Shown piece after piece: positions 42,020 through 50,737 of a stretch of DNA of 64,000 bases (its first letter is position 1; each line of letters opens with the position of its first letter). The position numbers and the translations under genes were made by a program. The notes beneath the pieces were generated by a model. That model was not told the origin of the DNA and made no database searches. It saw nothing but the letters and a program-made list of their open reading frames with translations. The stretch comes from an uncultured Lachnospiraceae bacterium (GTDB taxonomy: Bacteria; Bacillota; Clostridia; Lachnospirales; Lachnospiraceae), in NCBI GenBank assembly GCA_902779395.1, contig CACZBK010000015.1, positions 1 to 64,000 on the forward strand. The letters are read 5' to 3'.

Positions 42020-42862
42020 ATCTGTTCTCTCATAGAAAAATGAATTTTTCCTGATATAATTGATCTCTTTATAATTGGTTATCTGCTCTGTTGATCCTAT
42101 GAAAAGGATCCCTTCATGAACAAGCGTATCATGGAATCGTCTGAACACGCTGTTTTTGGCATCTTCCGTAAAATAGATCAAAACATTCCGGCATACGATC
42201 ATGTGGTAATCCCTTGGATAATCCTTAGCTTCAAGCAGATTTGCCTGCTTAAATGTAACCCTGTTCTTGATCTCATCACTTATCTTATAACCGACACGAA
42301 GTGTTTTTAAGTCTTCATTTCCCTTCTGACTAACTATCTCTTCAAGCGCTTTTCCCTCGAGTCTGGTGAAATATTTTGCCTTAAGATCAGAAGGCATATC
42401 TTCAAGAGATTTTTCTAAATATATCCCTCTGTTCGCCTTATATAAGATAGTCTTATCGATATCGGTTGCATAGATGCGTATTGAGCTCAGTGGCATGTGC
42501 CTGGATAAAGCCATGACCAGAGAATAAGGCTCGTCACCGGTAGAACATGCAGCAGACCAAATCTTAAGATTCTTTCCGAATCTCTTTATCAGAAGAGGTA
42601 TAACTTCCTTATCAAGAAATTCCCATTGTTCGGGATTACGGTAAAAGTTAGATACATTGATAGTAAAATGATTCAGGAATTCTTCCATTGCATCCCTGTC
42701 TTTTTTTAACAGTTCAATATACTGCGGATAATCCAAGATCCCCTTTTTACTGATGAGCTGGTCAATGCGGCGTTTCATCTGAGCCTCTTTATAAGCATTC
42801 AGATCCACCCCGGTAAGAGCAAGTATTTTATCTTTCAGATATCCGTAATCTCTTTCAGCCAT
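42017..42862 (-). CDS. cheR: CheR-type chemotaxis protein methyltransferase
   Basis: CheR uses S-adenosylmethionine to methylate glutamates of chemoreceptors. The 281-residue protein has the helical N-terminal domain (about 1-70) and the SAM-binding domain with WSAACSTGDEPYSLVMAL and ATDIDKTIL. The late motif CRNVLIYF is intact. GGGAG lies 7 nt before the ATG. No chemoreceptor, CheA/CheW or flagellar gene is in the window, so it is an orphan here. It could serve receptors elsewhere or a chemosensory system with another output. Confidence 0.9.
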   Translation of the reverse strand: MAERDYGYLKDKILALTGVDLNAYKEAQMKRRIDQLISKKGILDYPQYIELLKKDRDAMEEFLNHFTINVSNFYRNPEQWEFLDKEVIPLLIKRFGKNLKIWSAACSTGDEPYSLVMALSRHMPLSSIRIYATDIDKTILYKANRGIYLEKSLEDMPSDLKAKYFTRLEGKALEEIVSQKGNEDLKTLRVGYKISDEIKNRVTFKQANLLEAKDYPRDYHMIVCRNVLIYFTEDAKNSVFRRFHDTLVHEGILFIGSTEQITNYKEINYIRKNSFFYERTD

Positions 42863-42965
42863 ATCAAATCTCCCAAACTCTCCTTACATGACCGCTGCGG
42901 ATCGAATGATCAGGATGCGCTCCGGCGGTCAGTTTTGCCGGCATCATCCATTATCCGGCTCTGAA

Positions 42966-43005
42966 AATAAAGGGCTCTGCTCATAATGAGCGGGGCCCTT
43001 TTTCT
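42966..43005 (-). terminator. Terminator after the S1-domain protein gene
   Basis: The imperfect stem GGGC..TGCTCAT / ATGAGCGGGGCCC spans about 42972-42998. T-rich tracts follow on both strands (TTTATTTTC on the minus strand). Confidence 0.7.
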
Positions 43006-43026
43006 TATATCATGATCAGTTTAAGA

Positions 43027-44139
43027 TCACTCTTCTGTAGCAGCTGCCTCAGTCTCTTCAGAAGCTTCTTCAGGTTCCTCAGGAAGCAGATCCTTAAGGC
43101 TTAAAGAAATCTTGTGATCTTCGATATTAAGATCTACAACCTTAGCTTCGATCTCATCTCCGGTCTTAAGCACATCCGAAGGCTTATCGATGTGTTTACG
43201 GCTGATCTGTGAAACATGAAGCAGAGCATCAACGCCTTCCTCAAGCTGGATAAACGCACCGAACTCAGTCATACGTGCAACGGTACCTTTTACCACTGTG
43301 CCAAGAGGGTACTTGCTCTCAACATTAAGCCAGGGATTGTTCTCATCAAACTTAGCGGACAGTGCGATCTTGTCTCCCTTGATCTCTTTGATGATAACCT
43401 TAACGGTATCACCCTTCTTGAATACATTCTGGGGATAATCGATGCGGCCCCAGCTCATCTCTGAGATATGAAGCAGACCATCGATCCCTCCGATATCAAC
43501 AAATGCACCGAAACTGGTAACGTTCTTTACGGTACCTTCTACTACATCACCTTCATGGATGCGTGCGAGAGCATCACTCTTAGCAGCCTCACGGCGCTCT
43601 TTAAGAACGCTCTTGCAATCACCGATGTATCTGCGCTTAGCGGGATTGAACTCGTGCATAACGAACTCGATCTCCTGATCAGCAAATACATTAAGGTTCT
43701 TGGTGTAGATATCAGATGCAAGGCTTGCAGGGATAAATACGGGAACTTCATCAACCGTAGCTACAAGACCGCCCTTTACAACTTCGGTAACCTTTGCTTT
43801 TAATACGGTCTGTGCATTAAATGCATCCTCAAGTACCTTGCTTACTTTTTCGGAAGCAATGCGCTTATGCGAAAGAACAACCTGACCATCACCGTCATTC
43901 AGCTTAAGGACCTTAACCTTAATGCTGTCACCGGCTTTGACCACGGTGGTAAGATCCAGAGTGGGGTCTGACGAATACTCGTTTCTTGAAACGATTCCGT
44001 CGGACTTATAGTTGATATTTACTGCGATCTCTGTGGGTGTCACTGAGATAACGGTACCTTCCACCACGTCCCCCGTACGAACATTTCTCCCTTTCTCGAA
44101 AGATTCTTCCAATAATGATTCAAAATTCTCTTCTGACAT
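43027..44139 (-). CDS. rpsA: Ribosomal protein S1 homologue (four S1 domains)
   Basis: The 370-residue protein has four S1 RNA-binding repeats (about 18-85, 100-165, 190-257 and 275-342). The last two are the best conserved (VTSFGAFVDIGGIDGLLHISEMSW and MTEFGAFIQLEEGVDALLHVSQIS). It ends in an acidic tail. The ATG at 44139 has GAGGAGG 9 nt upstream. It overlaps ispH by 20 bp and follows cmk-ispH. In some Clostridia ispH and S1 are fused; here they remain separate overlapping genes. It likely assists translation initiation on structured mRNAs. Confidence 0.93.
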   Translation of the reverse strand: MSEENFESLLEESFEKGRNVRTGDVVEGTVISVTPTEIAVNINYKSDGIVSRNEYSSDPTLDLTTVVKAGDSIKVKVLKLNDGDGQVVLSHKRIASEKVSKVLEDAFNAQTVLKAKVTEVVKGGLVATVDEVPVFIPASLASDIYTKNLNVFADQEIEFVMHEFNPAKRRYIGDCKSVLKERREAAKSDALARIHEGDVVEGTVKNVTSFGAFVDIGGIDGLLHISEMSWGRIDYPQNVFKKGDTVKVIIKEIKGDKIALSAKFDENNPWLNVESKYPLGTVVKGTVARMTEFGAFIQLEEGVDALLHVSQISRKHIDKPSDVLKTGDEIEAKVVDLNIEDHKISLSLKDLLPEEPEEASEETEAAATEE

Positions 44140-44968
44140 AGTTTTGAACCTCCTCAATGATATAGTTTGGGGTGGAAGCCCCCGCTGTGATCCCAACTGT
44201 CCTTATACTGCCATCCTGTGCCAAAGTAAGCTCGTCTACAGTCTGTATAAATTCTGTCTTTGAACATACTTCACTGCAAATTTCATAAAGCTTGCGGGAA
44301 TTGGAACTCTTTTTATCGCCTATGACGATCATGGCATCCACTCCCTCAGCTATACTACGTGCCTCAGTTTGATGATTGGCGGTAGCATTACAGATAGTAT
44401 TCACAATACTAACATAATACGATTTTTTTTCAAATATTTCAACAATTTTTTCAAATTTCTTGTAATTAAATGTGGTCTGCGCGACCAGGCATACATCACG
44501 GCCGTCTCCGGGTATATAGGCTAAAGCTTCCTCCTCTGTTGATATAACATCGGCAGGCGTCTTACACCACCCCATTATCCCCTCAACTTCCGGATGAGCG
44601 GGATTTCCGGCTATTACTATCTGCTTCTTTTCGCTCTCAAGATAAACTATATCATGAATGCGTTTTACAAAAGGACAGGTAACATCCACATAATCAATGC
44701 CTTTTTCATTCAGCAGGTCTATAATGGATTTCGGTACGCCGTGAGACCTTAAGATAACGGTTCCGCAGCTTAAATCTCTCAGCTCTTCCTCTGTCTCAAT
44801 AAGTTTTACGCCCTTTTGCGCAAGATTTCGTATAACCTCATCATTATGGATCACAGGTCCGTAGGTATAGACTTTTTTCCCCGGATCAGCAAGCTCAAAC
44901 GCTTTATCTACGGCTTTCTTTACGCCAAAACAAAAGCCGGCGGTCTTTGCCCTTATTATACCGACCAT
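44120..44968 (-). CDS. ispH: 4-hydroxy-3-methylbut-2-enyl diphosphate reductase
   Basis: IspH carries out the last step of the MEP isoprenoid pathway and makes IPP and DMAPP. The 282-residue enzyme has the three cysteines that ligate the [4Fe-4S] cluster in TAGFCFGVKKAV, DVTCPFVKRIH and VNTICNAT. The catalytic-site SNPAHPE-like region is AGNPAHPEVEG and the SSNSRKL substrate-binding motif is present. The ATG at 44968 overlaps the cmk stop codon (TGATG); the GTG further upstream is too close to the ribosome-binding site. It overlaps the S1 gene by 20 bp. Confidence 0.96.
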   Translation of the reverse strand: MVGIIRAKTAGFCFGVKKAVDKAFELADPGKKVYTYGPVIHNDEVIRNLAQKGVKLIETEEELRDLSCGTVILRSHGVPKSIIDLLNEKGIDYVDVTCPFVKRIHDIVYLESEKKQIVIAGNPAHPEVEGIMGWCKTPADVISTEEEALAYIPGDGRDVCLVAQTTFNYKKFEKIVEIFEKKSYYVSIVNTICNATANHQTEARSIAEGVDAMIVIGDKKSSNSRKLYEICSEVCSKTEFIQTVDELTLAQDGSIRTVGITAGASTPNYIIEEVQNYVRREF

Positions 44969-45642
44969 CAGCCGCACTTCTCCCTGACAATATCCATCAA
45001 AGTCTTCGTTACCTCTTCGATATCCATATCGGAAGTATCCACCAGCACAGCATCATCTGCCTGCTTAAGCGGCGATATCTCCCTGGTCATGTCGCGGTGA
45101 TCGCGCTCTATTATATCCGCTTCTATCTGAGCCAGATCGCATTTTTCGCCTTTTGCGACCAGTTCATCGTAGCGTCGCTTAGCGCGCACTGCACTGGACG
45201 CGGTAAGATAGATCTTTACCTCCGCATTGGGAAGCACCACTGTTCCTATATCTCTGCCATCCATTACTACGCTCTTTTCAGACGCCAACTTTCTCTGAAG
45301 CTCTACCAGCTTTTTGCGAACGTCGGGATTAACGCTTGATTTTGAAGCCATCGCACTCACTTCTTCGGTGCGTATCAGCGCGCTTACGTTTTCCCCGTTA
45401 AGTATCACCTGCTGGACTCCGTCAACGAAATCTATGCTTATATCGGCGCTCTTACACTTTTCGCTGATCGAAGCACTGTCTTCGGCGCTTATGTTTTCAC
45501 GGATCATATACAGTGCCATTGCGCGGTACATCGCTCCGGTGTCAACATAGATAACTCCAAGTTCCTTTGAGAGATTTTTTGCTATGGTCGATTTGCCTGC
45601 GCCCGCAGGACCGTCTATTGCTATCGCGAATCTTTCTTTCAT
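44968..45642 (-). CDS. cmk: Cytidylate kinase
   Basis: Cmk phosphorylates CMP and dCMP. The 224-residue protein has the P-loop IDGPAGAGKSTIAKNL, the substrate motif YVDTGAMYRAMAL, and VVMDGRDIGTVVLP, all typical of the family. AAGGAGG precedes the ATG. The order flavoprotein-cmk-ispH-S1 protein on one strand is characteristic of Clostridia. Confidence 0.96.
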   Translation of the reverse strand: MKERFAIAIDGPAGAGKSTIAKNLSKELGVIYVDTGAMYRAMALYMIRENISAEDSASISEKCKSADISIDFVDGVQQVILNGENVSALIRTEEVSAMASKSSVNPDVRKKLVELQRKLASEKSVVMDGRDIGTVVLPNAEVKIYLTASSAVRAKRRYDELVAKGEKCDLAQIEADIIERDHRDMTREISPLKQADDAVLVDTSDMDIEEVTKTLMDIVREKCG

Positions 45643-45678
45643 GAGTAACCTCCTTATCAGTCTTCAAATGTATTTTTA

Positions 45679-46917
45679 TCATAGGATCCCTGCAGCGCTC
45701 ATTCCCGCCAGATGCCCGGTAGACCAGGCGATCTGCAGGTTATAGCCGCCGGTGTGCGCATCCACATCCAGGGCTTCGCCGGCAATATAGAGTCCGGGAA
45801 CTATCTTGCTTTCCATAGTAGACGGATCCACTTCCTTAACATTAACCCCGCCCTGGGTGATTATTGCCTCTTCAAAACCGCGGCATCCCGTGACATTATA
45901 CTCCAGGCACTTTAGTTTTTCCACTATGCCCCTGCGCTCTTCCTTCGTGATGGAATTGACTTTTTTATCCGCAGGTATGCCGGTTCTTACAGGAAATACC
46001 TCCCTCAGCTTTCCCGGTAAAAGGCTTCCTAAAACATTACCCAGGTCTTTATTCTTATTTTCTTCAAACTCCCGTAGAAGACGTGCATCCAGCTGCTCAG
46101 CGGTCAATGCCGGTTTAAGATCCAGATACAGCCTGGCTGCTCCGCCTCCCTTTTTCTGATAATATGATGAAGCTGTCAAAACCAGAGGCCCGCTCAGTCC
46201 GAAGTGTGTATAGAGCATCTCTCCGAAACCTTCATATATCTTCTTTTTCCCATCCTTCAGAACTATGCTTACGTTTTTTAGTGCCAGGCCCTGCGCAGCC
46301 ATACATTCATCCTTCTCAAGTACATTAAAGGGCACAAGGGCCGGTACCGTTTCCTTAATACTGTGCCCAAGAGACTTAAGCATTCCCAGCATGCTGCCGT
46401 CAGAGCCGGTAGTCGGATAACTCTTTCCGCCGCAGGCTACTATCAGCGAATCCGCCTTTATGGTTTCACCGCCCGTAAGCTTTATCTCAAAAGTATCATT
46501 CCGTGTTACAGATCTGATGATACTGTTTAATCTCACTTCAACTTTAAGCTCATCCATCCTCTTATTCAGTGCCTTTATCACATCAGAGGCGTGATCGCTC
46601 AAGGGAAAAATACGCCCGCCGCGCTCCTCCTTCAGCTTGCAGCCCTGCGATTCAAAAAAATCGCAGACCTGTACACTGTCATATGAATATATAGCACTGA
46701 ACAAAAATTTGGGATTGCTCACAACATGAGAAAAGAATTCCTCATCGGGGCAGGAGTTTGTCAGATTACATCGCCCTTTCCCGGTAATATAGATCTTTTT
46801 CCCCGTTTTTTCATTTTTTTCTATCAGGATGACTTTAGCTCCTGCTTCCGCCGCCGCTATCGCAGCCATCATCCCCGCTGCGCCGCCTCCGGCTACAGCC
46901 ACAGTCTTTACCGCCAT
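45679..46917 (-). CDS. HI0933/YhiN-family NAD(P)/FAD-dependent oxidoreductase
   Basis: The 412-residue flavoprotein begins with a Rossmann FAD motif (VAVAGGGAAGMMAAIAAAEAG) and includes GKGRCNLTNSCPDEEFF and VACGGKSYPTTGSDGSML, the HI0933 signatures. The C-terminal GLYIAGEALDVDAHTGGYNLQIAWSTG is typical. The reaction is not established; a BaiN-type bile-acid role or aminoacetone oxidase has been proposed for relatives. I chose ATG 46917 just after the RpiR gene stop. It is followed by cmk in the same operon. Confidence 0.9.
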   Translation of the reverse strand: MAVKTVAVAGGGAAGMMAAIAAAEAGAKVILIEKNEKTGKKIYITGKGRCNLTNSCPDEEFFSHVVSNPKFLFSAIYSYDSVQVCDFFESQGCKLKEERGGRIFPLSDHASDVIKALNKRMDELKVEVRLNSIIRSVTRNDTFEIKLTGGETIKADSLIVACGGKSYPTTGSDGSMLGMLKSLGHSIKETVPALVPFNVLEKDECMAAQGLALKNVSIVLKDGKKKIYEGFGEMLYTHFGLSGPLVLTASSYYQKKGGGAARLYLDLKPALTAEQLDARLLREFEENKNKDLGNVLGSLLPGKLREVFPVRTGIPADKKVNSITKEERRGIVEKLKCLEYNVTGCRGFEEAIITQGGVNVKEVDPSTMESKIVPGLYIAGEALDVDAHTGGYNLQIAWSTGHLAGMSAAGIL

Positions 46918-46918
46918 A

Positions 46919-47785
46919 TCATTCTCCCGGATCACCCAGTTCATCCTTATCGTAGGTCTGGTAATCCTTCCACAGATTTTCAAGACGCCTGGTGTTTTCA
47001 AGTATAGTATCTTCGTTCTTAAGGTACAGGGCAACAGTAAGAGCGTTTATCACACTCAGCGGCGCTGCCAGCGAATCGGCAAAAGTTATCATATCAGTCT
47101 TTGCCCATAGATTGCAGGATGAATACATATTCATCGGCGAGTATTCACTGTCGGTAACGGATATCAGCCTGGCGCCACGGGAATTGGCATAATCCATAGC
47201 CTTAAGAGTACGCAGCGAATATCTCGGAAAACTGATGCCCACCAGCACGTCGCCTTTTCCTATCCAGTTCATCTGCTCATACAGCTCGCTGATATTATTA
47301 CTTGTAACAGATCTGACTCCCGGCCGTATCACTCCCAGATAATAACTTAAGATATCTGCCAGAGGAGCACAGTTGCGTATACCAAGCACATATATGTGTT
47401 CCGCTTCGTTAAGCATATCCACAGCCATGTCAAATACTGCATCAGGAACCATATGAATGCTGTCTACGATATTCTGCGCATCATGCACAAGCACTTTTTT
47501 CATCAGTCCGGACGGATCGGCTTTCAGTTTATTTGTGGTACTCTTTTTATCGGATACCAGACGGCTCTGTATCTCATCTATCATAGCCTGCTGGAATTCA
47601 CTGTACTTATCATAGCCCAGCATTGCCGTAAAACGGACCACGGTAGCCTCACTCACACCGGCTGCTTTGCCTAACCTTGCCGCTGTCATAAACGATGCCA
47701 CTTCATCATTTTCCGATATATAGTCCGCTATCTTTTTCTGGGCCGGAGACATTTTATCATAAATTCCGAGAATATCGTTTAACAT
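46919..47785 (-). CDS. RpiR/MurR-family transcriptional regulator
   Basis: The 288-residue regulator has an N-terminal HTH_6 domain (about 1-75, SPAQKKIADYIS...KAAGVSEATVVRFTAMLGY) and a SIS sugar-phosphate-binding domain (about 110-250; YVLGIRNCAPLADILSYYLG, DVLVGISFPRYSLRTL). It would sense a phosphosugar. AAGGA precedes the ATG. It heads the operon with the flavoprotein gene (1-bp gap) and cmk. A 7-bp dyad lies in its leader. Confidence 0.92.
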   Translation of the reverse strand: MLNDILGIYDKMSPAQKKIADYISENDEVASFMTAARLGKAAGVSEATVVRFTAMLGYDKYSEFQQAMIDEIQSRLVSDKKSTTNKLKADPSGLMKKVLVHDAQNIVDSIHMVPDAVFDMAVDMLNEAEHIYVLGIRNCAPLADILSYYLGVIRPGVRSVTSNNISELYEQMNWIGKGDVLVGISFPRYSLRTLKAMDYANSRGARLISVTDSEYSPMNMYSSCNLWAKTDMITFADSLAAPLSVINALTVALYLKNEDTILENTRRLENLWKDYQTYDKDELGDPGE

Positions 47786-47802
47786 ACTTATATCCTTTTT
47801 AT

Positions 47803-47829
47803 CCGGTCAAACCATGCCATAATGACCGG
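47803..47829. promoter_or_regulatory. Dyad in the leader of the RpiR gene, possible operator
   Basis: CCGGTCA (47803-47809) and TGACCGG (47823-47829) form a perfect 7-bp inverted repeat with a 13-bp spacer, 18 bp before the start codon. It may be an autoregulatory site or an mRNA hairpin. Confidence 0.4.
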
Positions 47830-47840
47830 GATATCTGCAT

Positions 47841-47908
47841 AGTCTTTATATACGAATATCGCTTTACCACCCTGCACAAAATGTGCGGATGATAAAGCGA
47901 TAAAGACT
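47841..47908 (-). terminator. Bulged long hairpin downstream of oadA
   Basis: Nested arms AGTCTTTA/TAAAGACT (47841-47848 with 47901-47908) and TCGCTTTA/TAAAGCGA (47859-47866 with 47893-47900) enclose a GCACA/TGTGC hairpin. No T-run follows on the minus strand, so it may be an mRNA-stabilising end rather than a strict terminator. Confidence 0.5.
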
Positions 47909-47924
47909 TCAATGTATCAATTAC

Positions 47925-49361
47925 TTATACAGGGTAAGCGTTATTCTTTGTATCTGCCTTCTTGGCATCCATCTTCTGCTGCTGTGCCTCACGATACTTA
48001 AAGAACTCGGTAGCTACCTGAGGGAACAGAGCGTAGGAAAGAACATCCTCATCCTGCTGTTTGTACTGCTTCATCTCTGCTTCGATGGCAGCAAGCTCGG
48101 GCTTGTCGTGACCGGTTGCCTCAGCAGATCTTGCAGTTGAACGCTTCTCACCGGGGATGACCTTGTTGATGACATCCTGGTTCATAGGCTTAACGGTCTG
48201 TCCGTAATTACCGCGGAGCAGATCCTTAAACTCGCCTGTAGCAGTCTTATATCTCTCGCCCATCAGGACGTTAAAGATAGCCTGTGTACCGACGATCTGT
48301 GAAGAAGGCGTAACCAGAGGAGGCTCACCGCAGTCCTTACGAACGCGGGGGATCTCTTCGAGAACGTCATTGTACTTATCCTCTGCGTGCTGTTCCTTAA
48401 GCTGTGAAACCATGTTGGAAAGCATACCGCCGGGAACCTGATAAAGCAGGGTCTTGATGTTAACGCCCAGCACCTTGGTGCTCATCAGACCGTTCTCGAT
48501 GCACTCTTCACGATAAGGTCTCCAGTAATCGGCTATCTCAGCAAGAAGCTTCTGATCGTAACCGGTATCATAAGGAGTATCCTTGAAGGTCTCAACCATA
48601 ACCTCTGTAGCAGGCTGGGAAGTACCCAGTGCGAAAGGTGATATAGCACAGTCAATAACGTCTACACCCGCTTCAACAGCTTTAAGGTAAGTCATTGAAG
48701 CAACGCCGGAGGTGTAATGTGTATGAAGCTGGATCGGAAGCTTGGTGCTCTCCTTTAAGGTCTTTACCAGCTCTGCAGCCTTGTAGGGAACCAGCAGACC
48801 TGCCATATCCTTGATACAGATGGAATCTGCGCCCATCTCTTCTATCTTCTTAGCCATGTCAGCCCAGTACTCAAGAGTATAAGCATCACCCAGTGTATAG
48901 GAAAGAGCTATCTGGGACTCGCCGCGGCCTTCCTGCTTTTTGATCTTATTTGTAGCATCAACTGCAGCCTGAAGGTTACGGATATCATTAAGGCAGTCGA
49001 AGATACGTATCACATCAATACCGTTTGCGATCGACTTCTCAACAAATGCATAAACCACATCATCCGCATAAGGACGGTAACCAAGGATGTTCTGACCACG
49101 GAAAAGCATCTGAAGCTTGGTCTTCTTAAATCCGTCACGAAGCTTGCGGAGTCTCTCCCAGGGATCTTCCTTAAGGAAACGGAGGGATGCATCAAATGTT
49201 GCACCACCCCAGCACTCTACAGCATGATAACCAACTTTATCCATCTTATCGACAATGGGAAGCATTTTATCGGTAGGCATACGTGTTGCAATCAGGGACT
49301 GATGAGCATCACGCAGAACCGTTTCCATGATCCCAACCGGTTTTTTAGCCTGTTCAGCCAT
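47925..49361 (-). CDS. oadA: Oxaloacetate decarboxylase alpha-type carboxyltransferase
   Basis: The 478-residue protein is the carboxyltransferase of a biotin-dependent decarboxylase, transferring CO2 from oxaloacetate (or pyruvate carboxylase-type substrate) to biotin. The TIM-barrel HMGL-like domain has ETVLRDAHQSLIATRM and the carboxylated lysine in SICIKDMAG (K184), then metal-binding HTHYTSG. The PYC/OADA C-terminal domain follows (about 300-430). The biotinyl domain usually fused at the end is missing; that function sits in the separate carrier two genes upstream. GGAGG is at the expected distance. A 180-bp gap with a palindromic element separates it from oadB, so its transcription may be partly uncoupled. 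Confidence 0.93.
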   Translation of the reverse strand: MAEQAKKPVGIMETVLRDAHQSLIATRMPTDKMLPIVDKMDKVGYHAVECWGGATFDASLRFLKEDPWERLRKLRDGFKKTKLQMLFRGQNILGYRPYADDVVYAFVEKSIANGIDVIRIFDCLNDIRNLQAAVDATNKIKKQEGRGESQIALSYTLGDAYTLEYWADMAKKIEEMGADSICIKDMAGLLVPYKAAELVKTLKESTKLPIQLHTHYTSGVASMTYLKAVEAGVDVIDCAISPFALGTSQPATEVMVETFKDTPYDTGYDQKLLAEIADYWRPYREECIENGLMSTKVLGVNIKTLLYQVPGGMLSNMVSQLKEQHAEDKYNDVLEEIPRVRKDCGEPPLVTPSSQIVGTQAIFNVLMGERYKTATGEFKDLLRGNYGQTVKPMNQDVINKVIPGEKRSTARSAEATGHDKPELAAIEAEMKQYKQQDEDVLSYALFPQVATEFFKYREAQQQKMDAKKADTKNNAYPV

Positions 49362-49404
49362 TTTATTTTCCTCCTAAATATTTATGATTAATTAACTGTT
49401 TCGA

Positions 49405-49538
49405 AACGCCAACCTCAACTACGTTCGCTATGCTCACTCCGTTTCGGTCGCTGCTATTCGCAGCATACACTTTCGTATCAGCTTTCGCTCCCGTCAGCTA
49501 GCTGCCATCGCTTCAATCTGATACGAAACTGTGGCGTT
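49405..49538. repeat. Palindromic intergenic element between oadB and oadA
   Basis: AACGCCA (49405-49411) pairs with TGGCGTT (49532-49538) as an outer stem. An inner 11-bp stem TTTCGTATCAG/CTGATACGAAA pairs 49471-49481 with 49518-49528, and GCTGC/GCAGC makes a small hairpin at 49450-49464. The repeated TCGCT/CGTTTCG words resemble dispersed REP-like sequences. It contains no gene and interrupts the decarboxylase cluster. Confidence 0.6.
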
Positions 49539-49540
49539 AC

Positions 49541-50707
49541 TCAAAATACCCCGAAGATAGCCATGAATGTACCGGCAGCTACTGCTGTACCGATAACGCC
49601 GGCCACGTTCGGCCCCATGGCATGCATCAGCAGGAAGTTCGTAGGATCTTCCTCGGCACCGACACGCTGCGAAACACGCGCCGCCATAGGCACAGCTGAA
49701 ACACCGGCCGAACCGATCAGAGGATTAACCTTACCCTTCGTTATGACGCACATTATCTTACCGAAAAGCACACCGGCCGCAGTACCGAACGAGAATGCAA
49801 CCAGACCAAGTGCTACGATGAACAGTGTATCGGTGTTGAGGAATGCTTCTGCAGATGTGGTAGCACCTACGGAAGTACCAAGCACGATAACAACGATATA
49901 CATAAGGGCATTTGAAGCAGTCTCTGTAAGCTGGCGTACAACGCCGGACTCACGGAAGAGGTTACCCAGCATAAGCATACCTACAAGAGGAGCTGTGGTG
50001 GGAAGTACTATGGAAACAACTATTGTAACGATGATAGGGAACAGGATCTTCTCCAGTTTTGTAACGGGGCGAAGCTGTCCCATCTTTATCTGACGCTCTT
50101 TCTTGGTAGTAAGAGCCTTCATGATAGGCGGCTGGATAATGGGCACCAGTGACATGTATGAATATGCTGCCACTGCGATAGGCCCCAGATATTTGGTCTG
50201 ACCCAGCTTACCTGCAAGGAAAATGGATGTAGGTCCGTCAGCACCACCGATAATGGAGATTGCTGCAGCTGCTTTGCCGTTAAAATCAGCCCATCCCATA
50301 GCTCCTGCAAAAAGCGCTCCGAAATAAGCTGCGAAGATACCGAACTGAGCAGCAGCTCCCAGGAGGAAGCTGGCGGGGTTGGCGATAAGCGGACCGAAGT
50401 CTGTCATCGCGCCGACACCCATGAAGATAAGTGACGGCAAAATTGCCCACTCATCAAGCACATAGAAATAATACAGTAATCCGCCCACACCGTTCGGCGA
50501 ATCCTCAGCCCTCATCATGATATCCGGGTAAATATTTACCAGCAGCATACCGAATGCGATGGGCACCAGCAAAAGAGGCTCAAACTCAAAGCGTATTGCC
50601 AGGAAGAGGAAAAAGAGCGCCACGCAGATCATGATCACGTTCTTATATGTAAAGTCGGGATTCATGAACGCCATCTGGCCGAGCAGATTGTTAATGATCT
50701 CACTCAT
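49541..50707 (-). CDS. oadB: Na+-translocating decarboxylase beta subunit
   Basis: The 388-residue membrane subunit decarboxylates carboxybiotin and couples this to Na+ export. It has about ten hydrophobic segments, and the family's key segment ISIIGGADGPTSIFLAG carries the conserved Asp of the Na+ site. A second characteristic region is MLMLGNLFRESGVVRQL. It lies 30 bp downstream of the biotin carrier gene. Members of the family serve oxaloacetate, methylmalonyl-CoA or glutaconyl-CoA decarboxylases. Confidence 0.94.
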   Translation of the reverse strand: MSEIINNLLGQMAFMNPDFTYKNVIMICVALFFLFLAIRFEFEPLLLVPIAFGMLLVNIYPDIMMRAEDSPNGVGGLLYYFYVLDEWAILPSLIFMGVGAMTDFGPLIANPASFLLGAAAQFGIFAAYFGALFAGAMGWADFNGKAAAAISIIGGADGPTSIFLAGKLGQTKYLGPIAVAAYSYMSLVPIIQPPIMKALTTKKERQIKMGQLRPVTKLEKILFPIIVTIVVSIVLPTTAPLVGMLMLGNLFRESGVVRQLTETASNALMYIVVIVLGTSVGATTSAEAFLNTDTLFIVALGLVAFSFGTAAGVLFGKIMCVITKGKVNPLIGSAGVSAVPMAARVSQRVGAEEDPTNFLLMHAMGPNVAGVIGTAVAAGTFMAIFGVF

Positions 50708-50737
50708 TTATCTTACCTCCAATAGTATCAAAAAACT

